Positions 7,587 through 15,529 of a DNA stretch of 64,000 nt are shown in pieces. Both the position numbers and the translations under genes were made by a program. The stretch spans positions 26,013-90,012 of the forward strand of contig JAVBRA010000008.1 in assembly GCA_031548435.1 (NCBI GenBank). Reading direction: 5' to 3'. The stretch comes from JAVBRA01 sp031548435. GTDB lineage: Bacteria > Bacteroidota > Bacteroidia > Bacteroidales > Rikenellaceae. Each line of letters starts with the position of its first letter. The first letter of the stretch is position 1. The notes beneath the pieces were generated by a model. The model was given only the letters and a program-made list of their open reading frames with translations, did no database searches and had not been told where the DNA came from.

Positions 7587-9254
7587 CTAATACTCGAAGC
7601 TGCTGCCGCCCAAGAATTCCTTAAGAATCGATGTCGGAGGCAACTCACTGTCAGGAAGCGGAATAAACGAATCCAGAAACCGCAGGATGCGTTGCGCCTC
7701 GCCATACTCGGGCACATTGTCGGCAATGTCGTGCAGCAGCGGTTCGGCATAGGTTTTCAGGATCGATATCTCGTAAAACAGCGCCGAGTTGAACATCACG
7801 TCGGCCTGCTCCTGGTAAGGGAAGATATGTTTCTCCTCGCCCCGGCGCACGCTTTCCCACCGTTTGAGGGTCATGGCCGCCGTGTGGCCCCGGAACTTGT
7901 TGTCGCGGACAATGCGCCGCAGCAGGCGGTTGTCGGTGGTGGCGATGCGCACCACGTTGTCCATCGAGATGGAGGTGAGCGCCGAAACGTAAACGCGGAA
8001 TTTCATGGCGTTGTCGATCTTCTCGGTGAGCGAGGGATTGAGGGCATGGATGCCTTCGATCAGGATCACCGAGTTCTCTTTCAGCTTGCGGATATCGTTG
8101 TTGTAAAACCGCGAGCCGGTGGTGAAGTTGAATTTCGGCACCTCGACCTCCTCGCCGGCGATGAGTTTTTGCAGGTCGGCGTTGAACAGTTCCAGATCGA
8201 CCGCCTCCAGCGCCTCGAAGTCGAACTCGCCTTTTTCATCCCTGGGCGTGTGCTCGCGCCCCACGAAGTAGTCGTCCATGGAGATGGCCACCGGATCGAG
8301 CCCCAGCACCTTCATCTGGATGCCGAGCCGCTTGGTGAAGGTGGTTTTGCCGCTCGACGACGGGCCCGACACCAACACCAGTTTCAGCCCGGAATGGATG
8401 CGGCCCGCGACCGTGTCAGCGATCGAGGCGATGTTTTTCTCCTGCAGCGCCTCGGCGATCTTGATCAGGTCGCTCCACTGGTTGTCGATGATGCGGTCAT
8501 TGAGCATCCCGATGGTCGACACACCCAGGATTTTCATCCAGTCGTTGTATTGGCGGAAAATGCCGAACATTTTGTCCTGCGGGATCATTTTTTCCATCTC
8601 GTTGGGGTTGGTGCGCTTGGGAATGCCCAGATAGAACCCCTCGTAGTATTTCTTGATGTCGAACAGCTTGATGTAGCCGGTCGAGGGGGCCAGCTCGCCG
8701 TAGAAATAGCCGGGCAGGTTGGCCAGGAAGCAGATCGGGACGTACAGCCGCGGACGGGTCCGGAGCAGCCGGATCTTGTCGTGGAAGCCGTATTGTTCGT
8801 ACAGCTTCTCGGCGTCTTCGAAATAAATCTTCTCGTTGACGATGGGGATGTCCTGGCAGATGATGCTCAGCATCCGGTCTTTGATGGAACTGATCGTCTG
8901 GTCGGACGGATTGGGTTCGTTCTCGAACTCGCAATAAAACCCCTTGGCCACCGAATGGCGGACCCGGAGCGTCTTTTCGGGGAAAAGGTCGTGCACGGCC
9001 TTTTGCAGGATGAGAAACAGCGTCCGCTGGTAAATGCGGATGCCCTCGAAATGGCTGATGTCGATGTAGCGCACCGAACACGACGAAAAGATGTTTTTCG
9101 ACAGGCACGCCCCCGTGTTGTTGAGGTAAGCCCCCACGTATTTCTCTTTTTCGGGCAGGCCCAGCATATCCAGCACCTGCATCAGCGAGGAGCCCTGTTT
9201 TACGTATAGTTGGGTGTTGTTATTTTCGCATATGACTTTGATCATGCTGTCCAT
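7587..9254 (-). CDS. Nucleoside kinase (TGS/SAD-like N-terminus + uridine kinase domain)
   Basis: This 555-residue protein has three parts. Residues about 5-65 resemble a TGS/ubiquitin-like fold, residues about 66-270 resemble the second additional domain of threonyl-tRNA synthetase (HSVAKGFYCEF), and the C-terminal half is a phosphoribulokinase/uridine kinase P-loop domain with GPSSSGKT and the acidic segment SMDDYFV. The family is annotated as nucleoside kinase in Bacteroidetes and Firmicutes; the true substrate is not shown by sequence. Starts at 9254 (MDSMIK) and 9245 (MIKV) are both plausible. I chose 9254 because a TATCTTTG box lies at 9317-9324. It is divergent from the wbqC-like gene. 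Confidence 0.85.
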   Translation of the reverse strand: MDSMIKVICENNNTQLYVKQGSSLMQVLDMLGLPEKEKYVGAYLNNTGACLSKNIFSSCSVRYIDISHFEGIRIYQRTLFLILQKAVHDLFPEKTLRVRHSVAKGFYCEFENEPNPSDQTISSIKDRMLSIICQDIPIVNEKIYFEDAEKLYEQYGFHDKIRLLRTRPRLYVPICFLANLPGYFYGELAPSTGYIKLFDIKKYYEGFYLGIPKRTNPNEMEKMIPQDKMFGIFRQYNDWMKILGVSTIGMLNDRIIDNQWSDLIKIAEALQEKNIASIADTVAGRIHSGLKLVLVSGPSSSGKTTFTKRLGIQMKVLGLDPVAISMDDYFVGREHTPRDEKGEFDFEALEAVDLELFNADLQKLIAGEEVEVPKFNFTTGSRFYNNDIRKLKENSVILIEGIHALNPSLTEKIDNAMKFRVYVSALTSISMDNVVRIATTDNRLLRRIVRDNKFRGHTAAMTLKRWESVRRGEEKHIFPYQEQADVMFNSALFYEISILKTYAEPLLHDIADNVPEYGEAQRILRFLDSFIPLPDSELPPTSILKEFLGGSSFEY

Positions 9255-9316
9255 ACTGCTTTGGCTATAAAGGTTAAAGCGACTCCCGGCCCTCGGGAAC
9301 ACCTGCGTTGCTTAGC

Positions 9317-9324
9317 CAAAGATA
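9317..9324 (-). promoter_or_regulatory. -7 box TATCTTTG for the nucleoside kinase
   Basis: Exact TAnnTTTG on the minus strand, about 60 nt upstream of the chosen ATG at 9254. Confidence 0.55.
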
Positions 9325-9447
9325 AGCAAAAACAGACAAATATCGTTGTGCGGCGCAATTTATCGCACACGCTCGGTGCATTCGGCGCGCTCGGTCATCG
9401 GGAGCCTGCCGCAGACGGTTGCGTGCGAAATAATCCGGCAGGTTTGC

Positions 9448-9455
9448 TACCTTTG
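9448..9455 (+). promoter_or_regulatory. -7 box TACCTTTG for wbqC-like gene
   Basis: Exact TAnnTTTG located 23 nt upstream of the ATG at 9478; it supports that start over longer upstream in-frame options. Confidence 0.55.
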
Positions 9456-9477
9456 CAGGCACAACAAAAAAAGAGTG

Positions 9478-10113
9478 ATGACCATCCTGCCGCTCCATTA
9501 CCTGCCCAATATCCGCTACTGCACCAAACTGCTTGCAGCGGGCGGCGATGCGGCGATCGACATCCACGAGCATTGGATCAAACAAAGCTACCGCACCCGG
9601 TGCGACATCCTGTGCGCCAACGGGGTGATCGCCCTGTCGGTGCCGGTGCGCAAGCCGCACAACGAAAAGATCGCCGTAAAAGACGTGCGCATCGACAACT
9701 CCAAAGCGTGGCAGCACCAACATTGGATGTCGCTGGTGTCGGCATACAAAAACGCGCCCTATTTCGACCACTACGCCCCCCGGTTCGAGCGTTTCTTCAG
9801 GGAGCGGCAGACGTTCCTGACCGACCTCAACCTGGAATTATTGCAACAGGCGATGAAGTGTCTGGGCATCCGGACGCCGCTGCGATTGTCGGAGGGTTAC
9901 ATCGCCGCTGCGGACACGGACGCCGACTACCGCTCGGCCATCAGCCCCAAGCAACGGCTCAACGCCGGCGACAACGCATTCAATCCCGCCCCCTATTACC
10001 AGGTGTTTTCAGAAAAATTTCCTTTCGCGCCGAACCTTTCGGTCTTCGACCTGCTGATGTGCGAAGGGCCCGCGGCCATCGACACGGTGAAACGTTCGGG
10101 AGCCGGACTTTGA
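9478..10113 (+). CDS. WbqC-like family protein
   Basis: This 211-residue protein matches the WbqC-like family by its opening (ILPLHYLPNIRYCTKL), the segment HEHWIKQSYRTRCDI near residue 30, and the WMSLVSAYKNAPYFDHY block near 80. The family includes an O-antigen locus protein; its biochemical role is not well settled, and no polysaccharide genes surround it here. The ATG at 9478 directly follows a -7 box. Its last codons supply the -33 box of the pdxA promoter, so the two genes are tightly packed but separately promoted. Confidence 0.82.
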   Translation: MTILPLHYLPNIRYCTKLLAAGGDAAIDIHEHWIKQSYRTRCDILCANGVIALSVPVRKPHNEKIAVKDVRIDNSKAWQHQHWMSLVSAYKNAPYFDHYAPRFERFFRERQTFLTDLNLELLQQAMKCLGIRTPLRLSEGYIAAADTDADYRSAISPKQRLNAGDNAFNPAPYYQVFSEKFPFAPNLSVFDLLMCEGPAAIDTVKRSGAGL

Positions 10114-10139
10114 CAACTCGGAAAGAAACGCTATCTTTG
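10109..10139 (+). promoter_or_regulatory. Promoter TTTG-N19-TATCTTTG for pdxA
   Basis: A textbook Bacteroidetes promoter: TTTG at 10109-10112, a 19-nt spacer, and TATCTTTG at 10132-10139, 21 nt before the pdxA ATG. The -33 box overlaps the stop codon of the wbqC-like gene. Confidence 0.8.
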
Positions 10140-10160
10140 GAAACTAATTCATTAAGAACT

Positions 10161-11261
10161 ATGACCGACAAAATAAAAGTGGGGATCACCCACGGCGACA
10201 TCAACGGCATCGGCTACGAGATCATTATCAAAACCCTGATGGACACCCGCATCTGCGACCTGTGCACCCCCATCGTGTACGGATCGCCCAAGATCGCGTC
10301 GATCCACAAAAAGACCATCGAGGGAGCCGACGGCTTTTCGTTCAACATCATCGCTTCGGCCAAAGAGGCCAGCGGCAAGCGGGCCAACATCATCGCCTGC
10401 GTGAACGAGGAGACGAAACTCGACATCGGCGTGTCGACCGAAGCGGCCGGGGTATGCGCCGTGGAATCGCTGACGGCGGCCATGAAAGACCTCCGCGCCG
10501 GGGCCATCGATGTGCTGGTGACGGCGCCCATCAACAAAAAAAACATCCAGGGCGCCGGGTTCAGATACATGGGCCACACCGATTACCTGGCCGCCTCGTT
10601 CGAAGGTTCCGAGCCGCTGATGTTCATGGTCAGCGACGTGCTCAAAGTGGGACTGGCCACCACACACCTGCCGCTGTCGGAGGTAACGCCCCATATCAAC
10701 AAAGAGGTCATTGTCGGCAAACTGGCCGCCATGAAGCGGTCGCTGGTGCGCGACTTCGGCATCGTGCAGCCCAAGATAGCCGTGCTCGCGCTCAACCCGC
10801 ACGCCGGCGACGAAGGGCTGCTGGGCACACAGGATCAGGAGATCATCCGCCCGGCCGTCATCGCCGCCTCGGAGGCCGGGACGCTCGCTTTCGGCCCCTT
10901 CGCCGCCGACGGATTCTTCGGCTCGTCGGGCTTCAGCAAGTTCGACGCCGTGCTGGCCATGTACCACGATCAGGGACTGGCGCCATTCAAGGCGCTGGCG
11001 TTCGACTCGGGGGTCAACTTCACGGCCGGACTGCCCATCGTGCGAACCAGCCCCGTGCACGGGGTGGGTTACGACATCGCCGGACGGGGCATCGCCGACG
11101 AATCGTCGTTGCGCGAGGCCATCTACAAGGCCATCGACATTTTCCGCAACCGCGCCACTTACGACCGCATCTCGGCCAATCCCCTCAAGCACTACGACAC
11201 AGGGCACGGGGCCGACGAATCGGTGCCCATCGCCGCGGCAGCCGAAGAGCCGGCCTATTGA
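10161..11261 (+). CDS. pdxA: 4-hydroxythreonine-4-phosphate dehydrogenase
   Basis: This 366-residue protein catalyses the NAD-dependent oxidation in pyridoxal phosphate synthesis, forming 3-amino-2-oxopropyl phosphate. Visible family segments are GITHGDINGIGYEI at the N-terminus, TAPINKKNIQ, GHTDYLA, the metal-binding region around LNPHAGDEG and the C-terminal AMYHDQGLAPFK and TSPVHGVGYDIAG. It is slightly longer than E. coli PdxA (329 aa) because of a short insertion near residues 70-90 and a variable tail. It is probably co-transcribed with mqnC 13 nt downstream. No other pyridoxal genes are in the window. Confidence 0.95.
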   Translation: MTDKIKVGITHGDINGIGYEIIIKTLMDTRICDLCTPIVYGSPKIASIHKKTIEGADGFSFNIIASAKEASGKRANIIACVNEETKLDIGVSTEAAGVCAVESLTAAMKDLRAGAIDVLVTAPINKKNIQGAGFRYMGHTDYLAASFEGSEPLMFMVSDVLKVGLATTHLPLSEVTPHINKEVIVGKLAAMKRSLVRDFGIVQPKIAVLALNPHAGDEGLLGTQDQEIIRPAVIAASEAGTLAFGPFAADGFFGSSGFSKFDAVLAMYHDQGLAPFKALAFDSGVNFTAGLPIVRTSPVHGVGYDIAGRGIADESSLREAIYKAIDIFRNRATYDRISANPLKHYDTGHGADESVPIAAAAEEPAY

Positions 11262-11274
11262 CGGCCCATTGACC

Positions 11275-12360
11275 ATGAACGCCGAAACGCTCTATAACAA
11301 AGCGCTCGCGCTGGACAACCTCTCGTTCGACGAAGCGCTTCATCTGTACAGGGAAGCTCCGTTGCAGGAGCTTCTTTCGATTGCCAACACCCTGCGGTAC
11401 AAACACGTCCCCGGCAACGAGGTCACCTGGCAGATCGACCGCAACGTCAACATCACCAACGTGTGCGTTTCAGGATGCCGGTTCTGCAACTTCCATTGCG
11501 GCCTGCACAGCGACCGGGCGTACATCACCTCGCCGGACGAGTACAGCGAAAAAATCGAGGCCATGCTCGCACTGGGCGGCGACCAACTGCTTTTGCAAGG
11601 GGGGCTGCACCCGAAACTCGGCATCGACTTTTACACGGATTTGTTCCGTGAACTGAAGAAACGCCACCCGCAGGTGAAACTGCACGCCCTGGGCCCGCCC
11701 GAGATCGCCCACATCGCCAAAGTCAGCTCGCTCGACGCCGAAACGGTGCTGCGCAAACTGATCGACGCCGGGCTCGATTCGCTTCCCGGAGCCGGGGCGG
11801 AGATTCTGGACAACGACATCCGCAAACGCATCTCGCCCGGCAAATGCCCGGCCGACCGCTGGCTGGAGGTGATGGAGGCGGCGCACAGGCTGGGACTGGC
11901 CACCTCGGCCACGATGATGTACGGCCACGTCGAGGGGCCCGAACACCGCATCGCCCACCTGATCAAACTCCGCGACACGCAGAAAAAAGTTCCGCCGGGG
12001 CATTGCGGCTTCCTGGCCTTCATCGCCTGGCCCTATTGCGGCAAAGGCACAGTCCTTGAAAAAGAAGGAGTAGAGGAAAACAACTCGCCGTTGGGTTACC
12101 TGCGCCTGATCGCCATCAGCCGCATCGTGCTCAACAACATCCGCAACATCCAGGCGTCGTGGCTGACCGTGGGCCGCGAAACCGCCCAGGCAGCCCTGCA
12201 CGGCGGGGCGAACGACATGGGGTCGATCATGATCGAAGAAAACGTGGTTTCATCGGCCGGCGCTTCGAACAGCTTCGACGCGGCGGGAATACAGCAGGCC
12301 ATCCGCGAAGCGGGGTTCACACCCCGCCTGCGCGACCAGAAATACAACTTCAGGGATTGA
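11275..12360 (+). CDS. mqnC: Cyclic dehypoxanthinyl futalosine synthase (radical SAM)
   Basis: This 361-residue radical SAM enzyme cyclises dehypoxanthine futalosine in the futalosine route to menaquinone. The cluster-binding motif is C64-x3-C68-x2-C71 (CVSGCRFC) with the CNF variant typical of MqnC/MqnE/CofH-type enzymes. GAGAEIL and the C-terminal GGANDMGSIMIEENVVSSAG also fit MqnC. The ATG at 11275 is used, since the upstream TTG at 11269 adds nothing conserved. The 3' end overlaps the convergent thioredoxin-like gene by 11 nt. The partner gene mqnA is 29 kb away at 41167. Confidence 0.95.
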   Translation: MNAETLYNKALALDNLSFDEALHLYREAPLQELLSIANTLRYKHVPGNEVTWQIDRNVNITNVCVSGCRFCNFHCGLHSDRAYITSPDEYSEKIEAMLALGGDQLLLQGGLHPKLGIDFYTDLFRELKKRHPQVKLHALGPPEIAHIAKVSSLDAETVLRKLIDAGLDSLPGAGAEILDNDIRKRISPGKCPADRWLEVMEAAHRLGLATSATMMYGHVEGPEHRIAHLIKLRDTQKKVPPGHCGFLAFIAWPYCGKGTVLEKEGVEENNSPLGYLRLIAISRIVLNNIRNIQASWLTVGRETAQAALHGGANDMGSIMIEENVVSSAGASNSFDAAGIQQAIREAGFTPRLRDQKYNFRD

Positions 12361-12928
12361 CCCTCCGCGCCGCAAAACCGCCGACCTGTTCTTTATACAG
12401 CGGCAGCATATTCGGATTCCGCACCGGATCGCCCACCAGAACAATCCGGTTGTTCTCATCGACAAGAAACGTGTGGCATAAAGGATTTCCGGAGATAAAC
12501 GGGTTCTGTTCCCGGAACGCCTCCTGCGGATCGTAATACACCGGGAAGTCGAACATATACTCTTTGACCGCACCGGTCAACTCCCGCTCGTCTTTATAAG
12601 CGAACACAAAAACGAAGCGCAGGTTCTCTTCCCCGAACTCGGTTGTGAGATCCCCGATAGCTTGCCGCCAGTCGAGCAGGATACCCAGATTGCAGGACGA
12701 ACACATCAGGGGCATCGTATATATCACCACTTTCATGCTGCGGTCGGCGGCCCAACCGGGATCCCCGATATCGTCACCGAGCAATTTCGGGACAAGGCCC
12801 TCGGGAAACACCACCTGCCGGCCGATCATGGCCGTAATCTCTTTCCGGGCCAGGCGTTTTTCTTTGGCGTTGCCGCAGCCCGCACACAAGGCCAACAGCA
12901 ACGGGAACAGAACGATTCTACATCTCAT
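12350..12928 (-). CDS. Thioredoxin-like lipoprotein with CxxC
   Basis: This 192-residue lipoprotein starts MRCRIVLFPLLLALCAGC (lipobox CAGC). Near residue 78 it has a CSSC motif after a beta strand (VVIYTMPLMCSSC), a normal thioredoxin-fold active site, followed by FVFVFAYKDE and the cis-Pro-like HTFLVDENNRIVLVGDP. An extracytoplasmic thiol-disulfide role is inferred. It is the last gene of the NVEALA/propeller string; its ATG overlaps the stop of the upstream propeller by 11 nt, so translational coupling is likely. A longer in-frame start exists but would destroy the lipoprotein signal. Disulfide handling of the Cys-rich NVEALA peptide is a reasonable hypothesis only. Confidence 0.8.
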   Translation of the reverse strand: MRCRIVLFPLLLALCAGCGNAKEKRLARKEITAMIGRQVVFPEGLVPKLLGDDIGDPGWAADRSMKVVIYTMPLMCSSCNLGILLDWRQAIGDLTTEFGEENLRFVFVFAYKDERELTGAVKEYMFDFPVYYDPQEAFREQNPFISGNPLCHTFLVDENNRIVLVGDPVRNPNMLPLYKEQVGGFAARRVNP

Positions 12929-13953
12929 ACACGAATACCGGATTTTCCTGATTTTCAACCGTTGCATATATTTTCCCCCGCTCTTCGTCCACGGCAAAAG
13001 AGATCAACTCCTCATCGAACGTATAGCGCTTCACCGGCCGCCCCCGGTAATCGTAAACATGGATCTTATATTTCAATGAAGGGTCTTTGCGTCCGACATA
13101 TTTCCCCCAATAAAGGCCGTATATATAACGATCGGTCAGGCACAGACCCATAAATCCGTTCATGCGATAACTCATATATATATTCTCGCGGCGATATTCT
13201 TCCGGCCTGCCGCCCGGCCCGACCGCAATCACATGATCTCCCGTCTTAATATTCATTATATCAACAACCTCACCCCCTGACGTCACAATAACCAAACTAC
13301 CCTTCGGCATTATAAGCAACAAACGAATCCCATACCTCGGATTTATTATGCACAAACGAAAGATCCTTGACTTTGGGGATTAAAAACAACGAATCGACAA
13401 TTGTTTTCTTTTCTCCATCAACAATATTCACCCGGTAATCAGAATACGGATTATAAGATGTTGCCGCGAACAACGAATCATTGATCGCGCAATACCTTAA
13501 CATAAAAAACACCTCACTGTCATAGCATTTCCGCGTTTGAACGGGTTTGTCCCTGCCCCCTTTCACATCATACAGGTACTCTTTCTTATCCACGGGGTTG
13601 AACACATGCAAATAGCCGGAAGTCAGATCGAACTCGCAACCGCCGGGGATTTCATCCGGCCCCCGGCCTTTATTCACGAAAGAATAGCGATACTTTAACT
13701 CCGGATAGGTGTAAATATAAAAAAGCCTGTTCCCGGAATCCTGATCATAGATGCAAAGGACGGAATCTCTTATCGCGATCCGGGGATAAGCCAGCAACAC
13801 CGCGTCATCGAATGCAACAGGCTTGCCTTTAAGATGCACGGACTCAGGAAACGAATCGTAGGTTTGACGATCGTAAACCTTTCCGCTGTTTTTGCATCCG
13901 ACCAAAACGCACAGGCAAAACAGCAACGGCAGCAGTAAGATTCTACATCCCAT
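12918..13953 (-). pseudogene. 6-bladed beta-propeller lipoprotein, interrupted by a +1 frameshift
   Basis: The start at 13953 gives a lipoprotein signal (lipobox LVGC) and the propeller motif FVNKGRGPDE. The frame hits TAG at 13297-13299 immediately after GGG (13300-13302 as CCC on plus). Removing one G from that run restores the reading ...YNAEGSLVIVTS... and continues to 12918. The repaired gene would be exactly 1035 nt (344 aa), against 345 aa for the paralogue upstream. The natural downstream half still shows propeller strands (KIHVYDYRGRPVKRYTF). This could be a real mutation, phase variation at a short G run, or an assembly error. The 5' end overlaps the upstream gene by 11 nt. Confidence 0.8.
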
Positions 13954-14980
13954 ATCGTTTCAGACAGATATTATCGCCGTCGGCAACAACGGCATAAATC
14001 GCGTTTTCGGCAGCATCGACGCCAAAAGTCAGCACGCGCTCCGGAAACGAATACCGGGCAACCGCCTCGCCGTCCCACGAAAACACACATACGGTCGGAA
14101 GATTATCCTCCAACTCAGTCACATTCACACCATACGAAAGGAGATAAATGCAGGAATCAGTCGCATACGCGTCCTCGAATCCGATCGTCGTTTCATCGGA
14201 AGAGGTGATCCATTTGGGGATCGCCCCCTGGGCCAAAGCGTATTTCGGCTCTTGCAGGGCCATCGTCTTTTCGGACGCCATATCATGAATCTTATCCGAT
14301 CGAATGATCTCGAAAATCGACCCGATGTAAGTCGTCGTCACCATTTTCGAATAATCGGGTTTGAATTTCCATTGAGCGAAATAAGTCCACACGGCGGCAT
14401 TCTCTTCTCCATCCGGCACCGCCTGCGGGTATTCCACATAAACGGGCGCGATCTCATTTCCTTTGACCACGCCATACCTCATTTTAGCATCACCGCCCAT
14501 CACAACAATCGAGTCTCCCTTGTACCATCTGGCCTGACGTGCCCATTGAGCCTCGGCAAGCAACGAATATTCCGCGACACAAGATGGAACCACGCCTCCC
14601 AGAATCCGGCTCAGGTCGTACACCACCAACCGGCTTTGATTCGGGTCGCAGATCAACACCTTATCTCCCCGGACATCGACCGACCCGACGCTTACCACCT
14701 CTCCGCCCCCGCGCCCTTTGTTCACGGCGCTGCCCTTATGTACCCCCGCCTTGTTGAATATATGGATCGTACCTTTATCGTTATTATCGGATATCACGAT
14801 TAAAGAATCAACAACAAACAGATCCTGCGGCGCATTGAACATGAAATTGCCGCCGCATCCCTCACCCTGCAACATCACCTCTTTCGGAAACGCAACGTCC
14901 TCATACTTCAGAACAGCCGGCCTTTCCTTGCAGGAGAGTACAACGATCGACAACCCCAACAAACAAATTATTTTATTCAT
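13943..14980 (-). CDS. 6-bladed beta-propeller lipoprotein
   Basis: This 345-residue protein has a lipoprotein signal (MNKIICLLGLSIVVLSC) and the family motif NKGRGGGEV near residues 88-96. Repeated beta-blade segments follow, such as LFVVDSLIVISDN and GDKVLICDPNQSRLVVYDL. It belongs to the BF4221/TolB-like propeller lipoproteins common in Bacteroidetes; ligands are unknown. It is preceded by an NVEALA peptide gene and a 28-nt palindrome and is followed, with an 11-nt overlap, by a frameshifted paralogue. Base composition is visibly more AT-rich than the flanking housekeeping genes. Confidence 0.85.
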   Translation of the reverse strand: MNKIICLLGLSIVVLSCKERPAVLKYEDVAFPKEVMLQGEGCGGNFMFNAPQDLFVVDSLIVISDNNDKGTIHIFNKAGVHKGSAVNKGRGGGEVVSVGSVDVRGDKVLICDPNQSRLVVYDLSRILGGVVPSCVAEYSLLAEAQWARQARWYKGDSIVVMGGDAKMRYGVVKGNEIAPVYVEYPQAVPDGEENAAVWTYFAQWKFKPDYSKMVTTTYIGSIFEIIRSDKIHDMASEKTMALQEPKYALAQGAIPKWITSSDETTIGFEDAYATDSCIYLLSYGVNVTELEDNLPTVCVFSWDGEAVARYSFPERVLTFGVDAAENAIYAVVADGDNICLKRYGM

Positions 14981-14997
14981 AATCTTCGTTTAAATAT

Positions 14998-15025
14998 CCT
15001 ACACCGGCAAATTTGCCGGTGTAGG
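14998..15025 (-). terminator. 28-nt perfect palindrome between NVEALA and propeller genes
   Basis: A perfect inverted repeat with no spacer (14-nt arms) lies between the NVEALA stop codon (15034) and the propeller start (14980). It occupies the same position as the hairpin at 738-764 in the first locus, although the sequences differ. It likely acts as a partial terminator or mRNA stabiliser. Confidence 0.7.
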
Positions 15026-15033
15026 AAAAATTA

Positions 15034-15279
15034 TTACTTACAGCTATGAGAGCCTGTCAATCGACCGGATCCATTGATCTCTGTTTTGCAAACGCCACAA
15101 CTTGCACTACAATGGACAAGTCCCCCGGAGCATTTCCACGATGTTTCGGTTTCCGTAACAGTCAACGCTTCCACGTTTTTGGAGATCATATCCTGGGCAG
15201 AGCTCTTTGCCGTTCCTGCGAACAGAGCACCCAACCCAAAAACAACCGCAAATCCGGCAGCAAATAAATACTTTTTGAT
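15034..15279 (-). CDS. Cys-rich NVEALA-family peptide precursor (apparent ATC start)
   Basis: The frame encodes KKYLFAAGFAVVFGLGALFAG, a signal peptide, then SKNVEALT, the exact family motif, then a 35-residue C-terminal core with five cysteines (SWKCSG...HCSASCGVC...SHSC) and two stop codons. No ATG or GTG exists between the in-frame upstream TAG and the signal sequence. The codon where Met is expected (before KKYLF) is ATC at 15277-15279, and the only later candidate (TTG at 15234) would remove the signal. Either ATC is used, or the ATG has been lost. It heads a string of propeller and thioredoxin-like lipoproteins. Confidence 0.7.
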   Translation of the reverse strand: MKKYLFAAGFAVVFGLGALFAGTAKSSAQDMISKNVEALTVTETETSWKCSGGLVHCSASCGVCKTEINGSGRLTGSHSCK

Positions 15280-15346
15280 TTTGAGTAACTAATTAAAATT
15301 GCTTTCAATCAAAGCGCACACAGCGCCTCACGAACAAAAATATGCG

Positions 15347-15354
15347 TATCTTTG
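15347..15354 (+). promoter_or_regulatory. -7 box TATCTTTG upstream of metal permease
   Basis: Exact TAnnTTTG on the plus strand. It implies an unusually long leader of about 170 nt before the permease ATG at 15530. Confidence 0.55.
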
Positions 15355-15364
15355 CCGACAACTT

Positions 15365-15438
15365 CTCCCTTTTGGACAGGGGAGCCGGAAGGATGCGGTT
15401 GCGAGCCTGCAAAACCACAAGCCGCCTCCCTTCTTTTT
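15365..15438 (+). promoter_or_regulatory. Structured leader with mutually exclusive pairings (possible attenuator)
   Basis: GGGGAG (15379-15384) can pair with an upstream CTCCC (15365-15369) or with a downstream CTCCC (15426-15430). The second stem is followed by TTCTTTTT, so it resembles a terminator and the first an antiterminator. An inner TTGC/GCAA stem is also present. I do not recognise a known riboswitch class here. Confidence 0.35.
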
Positions 15439-15529
15439 CCCGATGATCTTAAACTTAATGTCAGATCAAATTTATCAAAAAAAAAACGAAACTACAAATC
15501 CACATCGTCTTTTTTTGTAAAAAATCACC

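Noticed and set aside
7269..9209. 646-codon plus-strand frame opposite the nucleoside kinase
   Set aside because: The minus strand carries the P-loop kinase; the plus frame is a compositional shadow.
12159..12536. Plus-strand frame crossing the mqnC / thioredoxin-like boundary
   Set aside because: It overlaps two well-supported convergent genes and has no domain.
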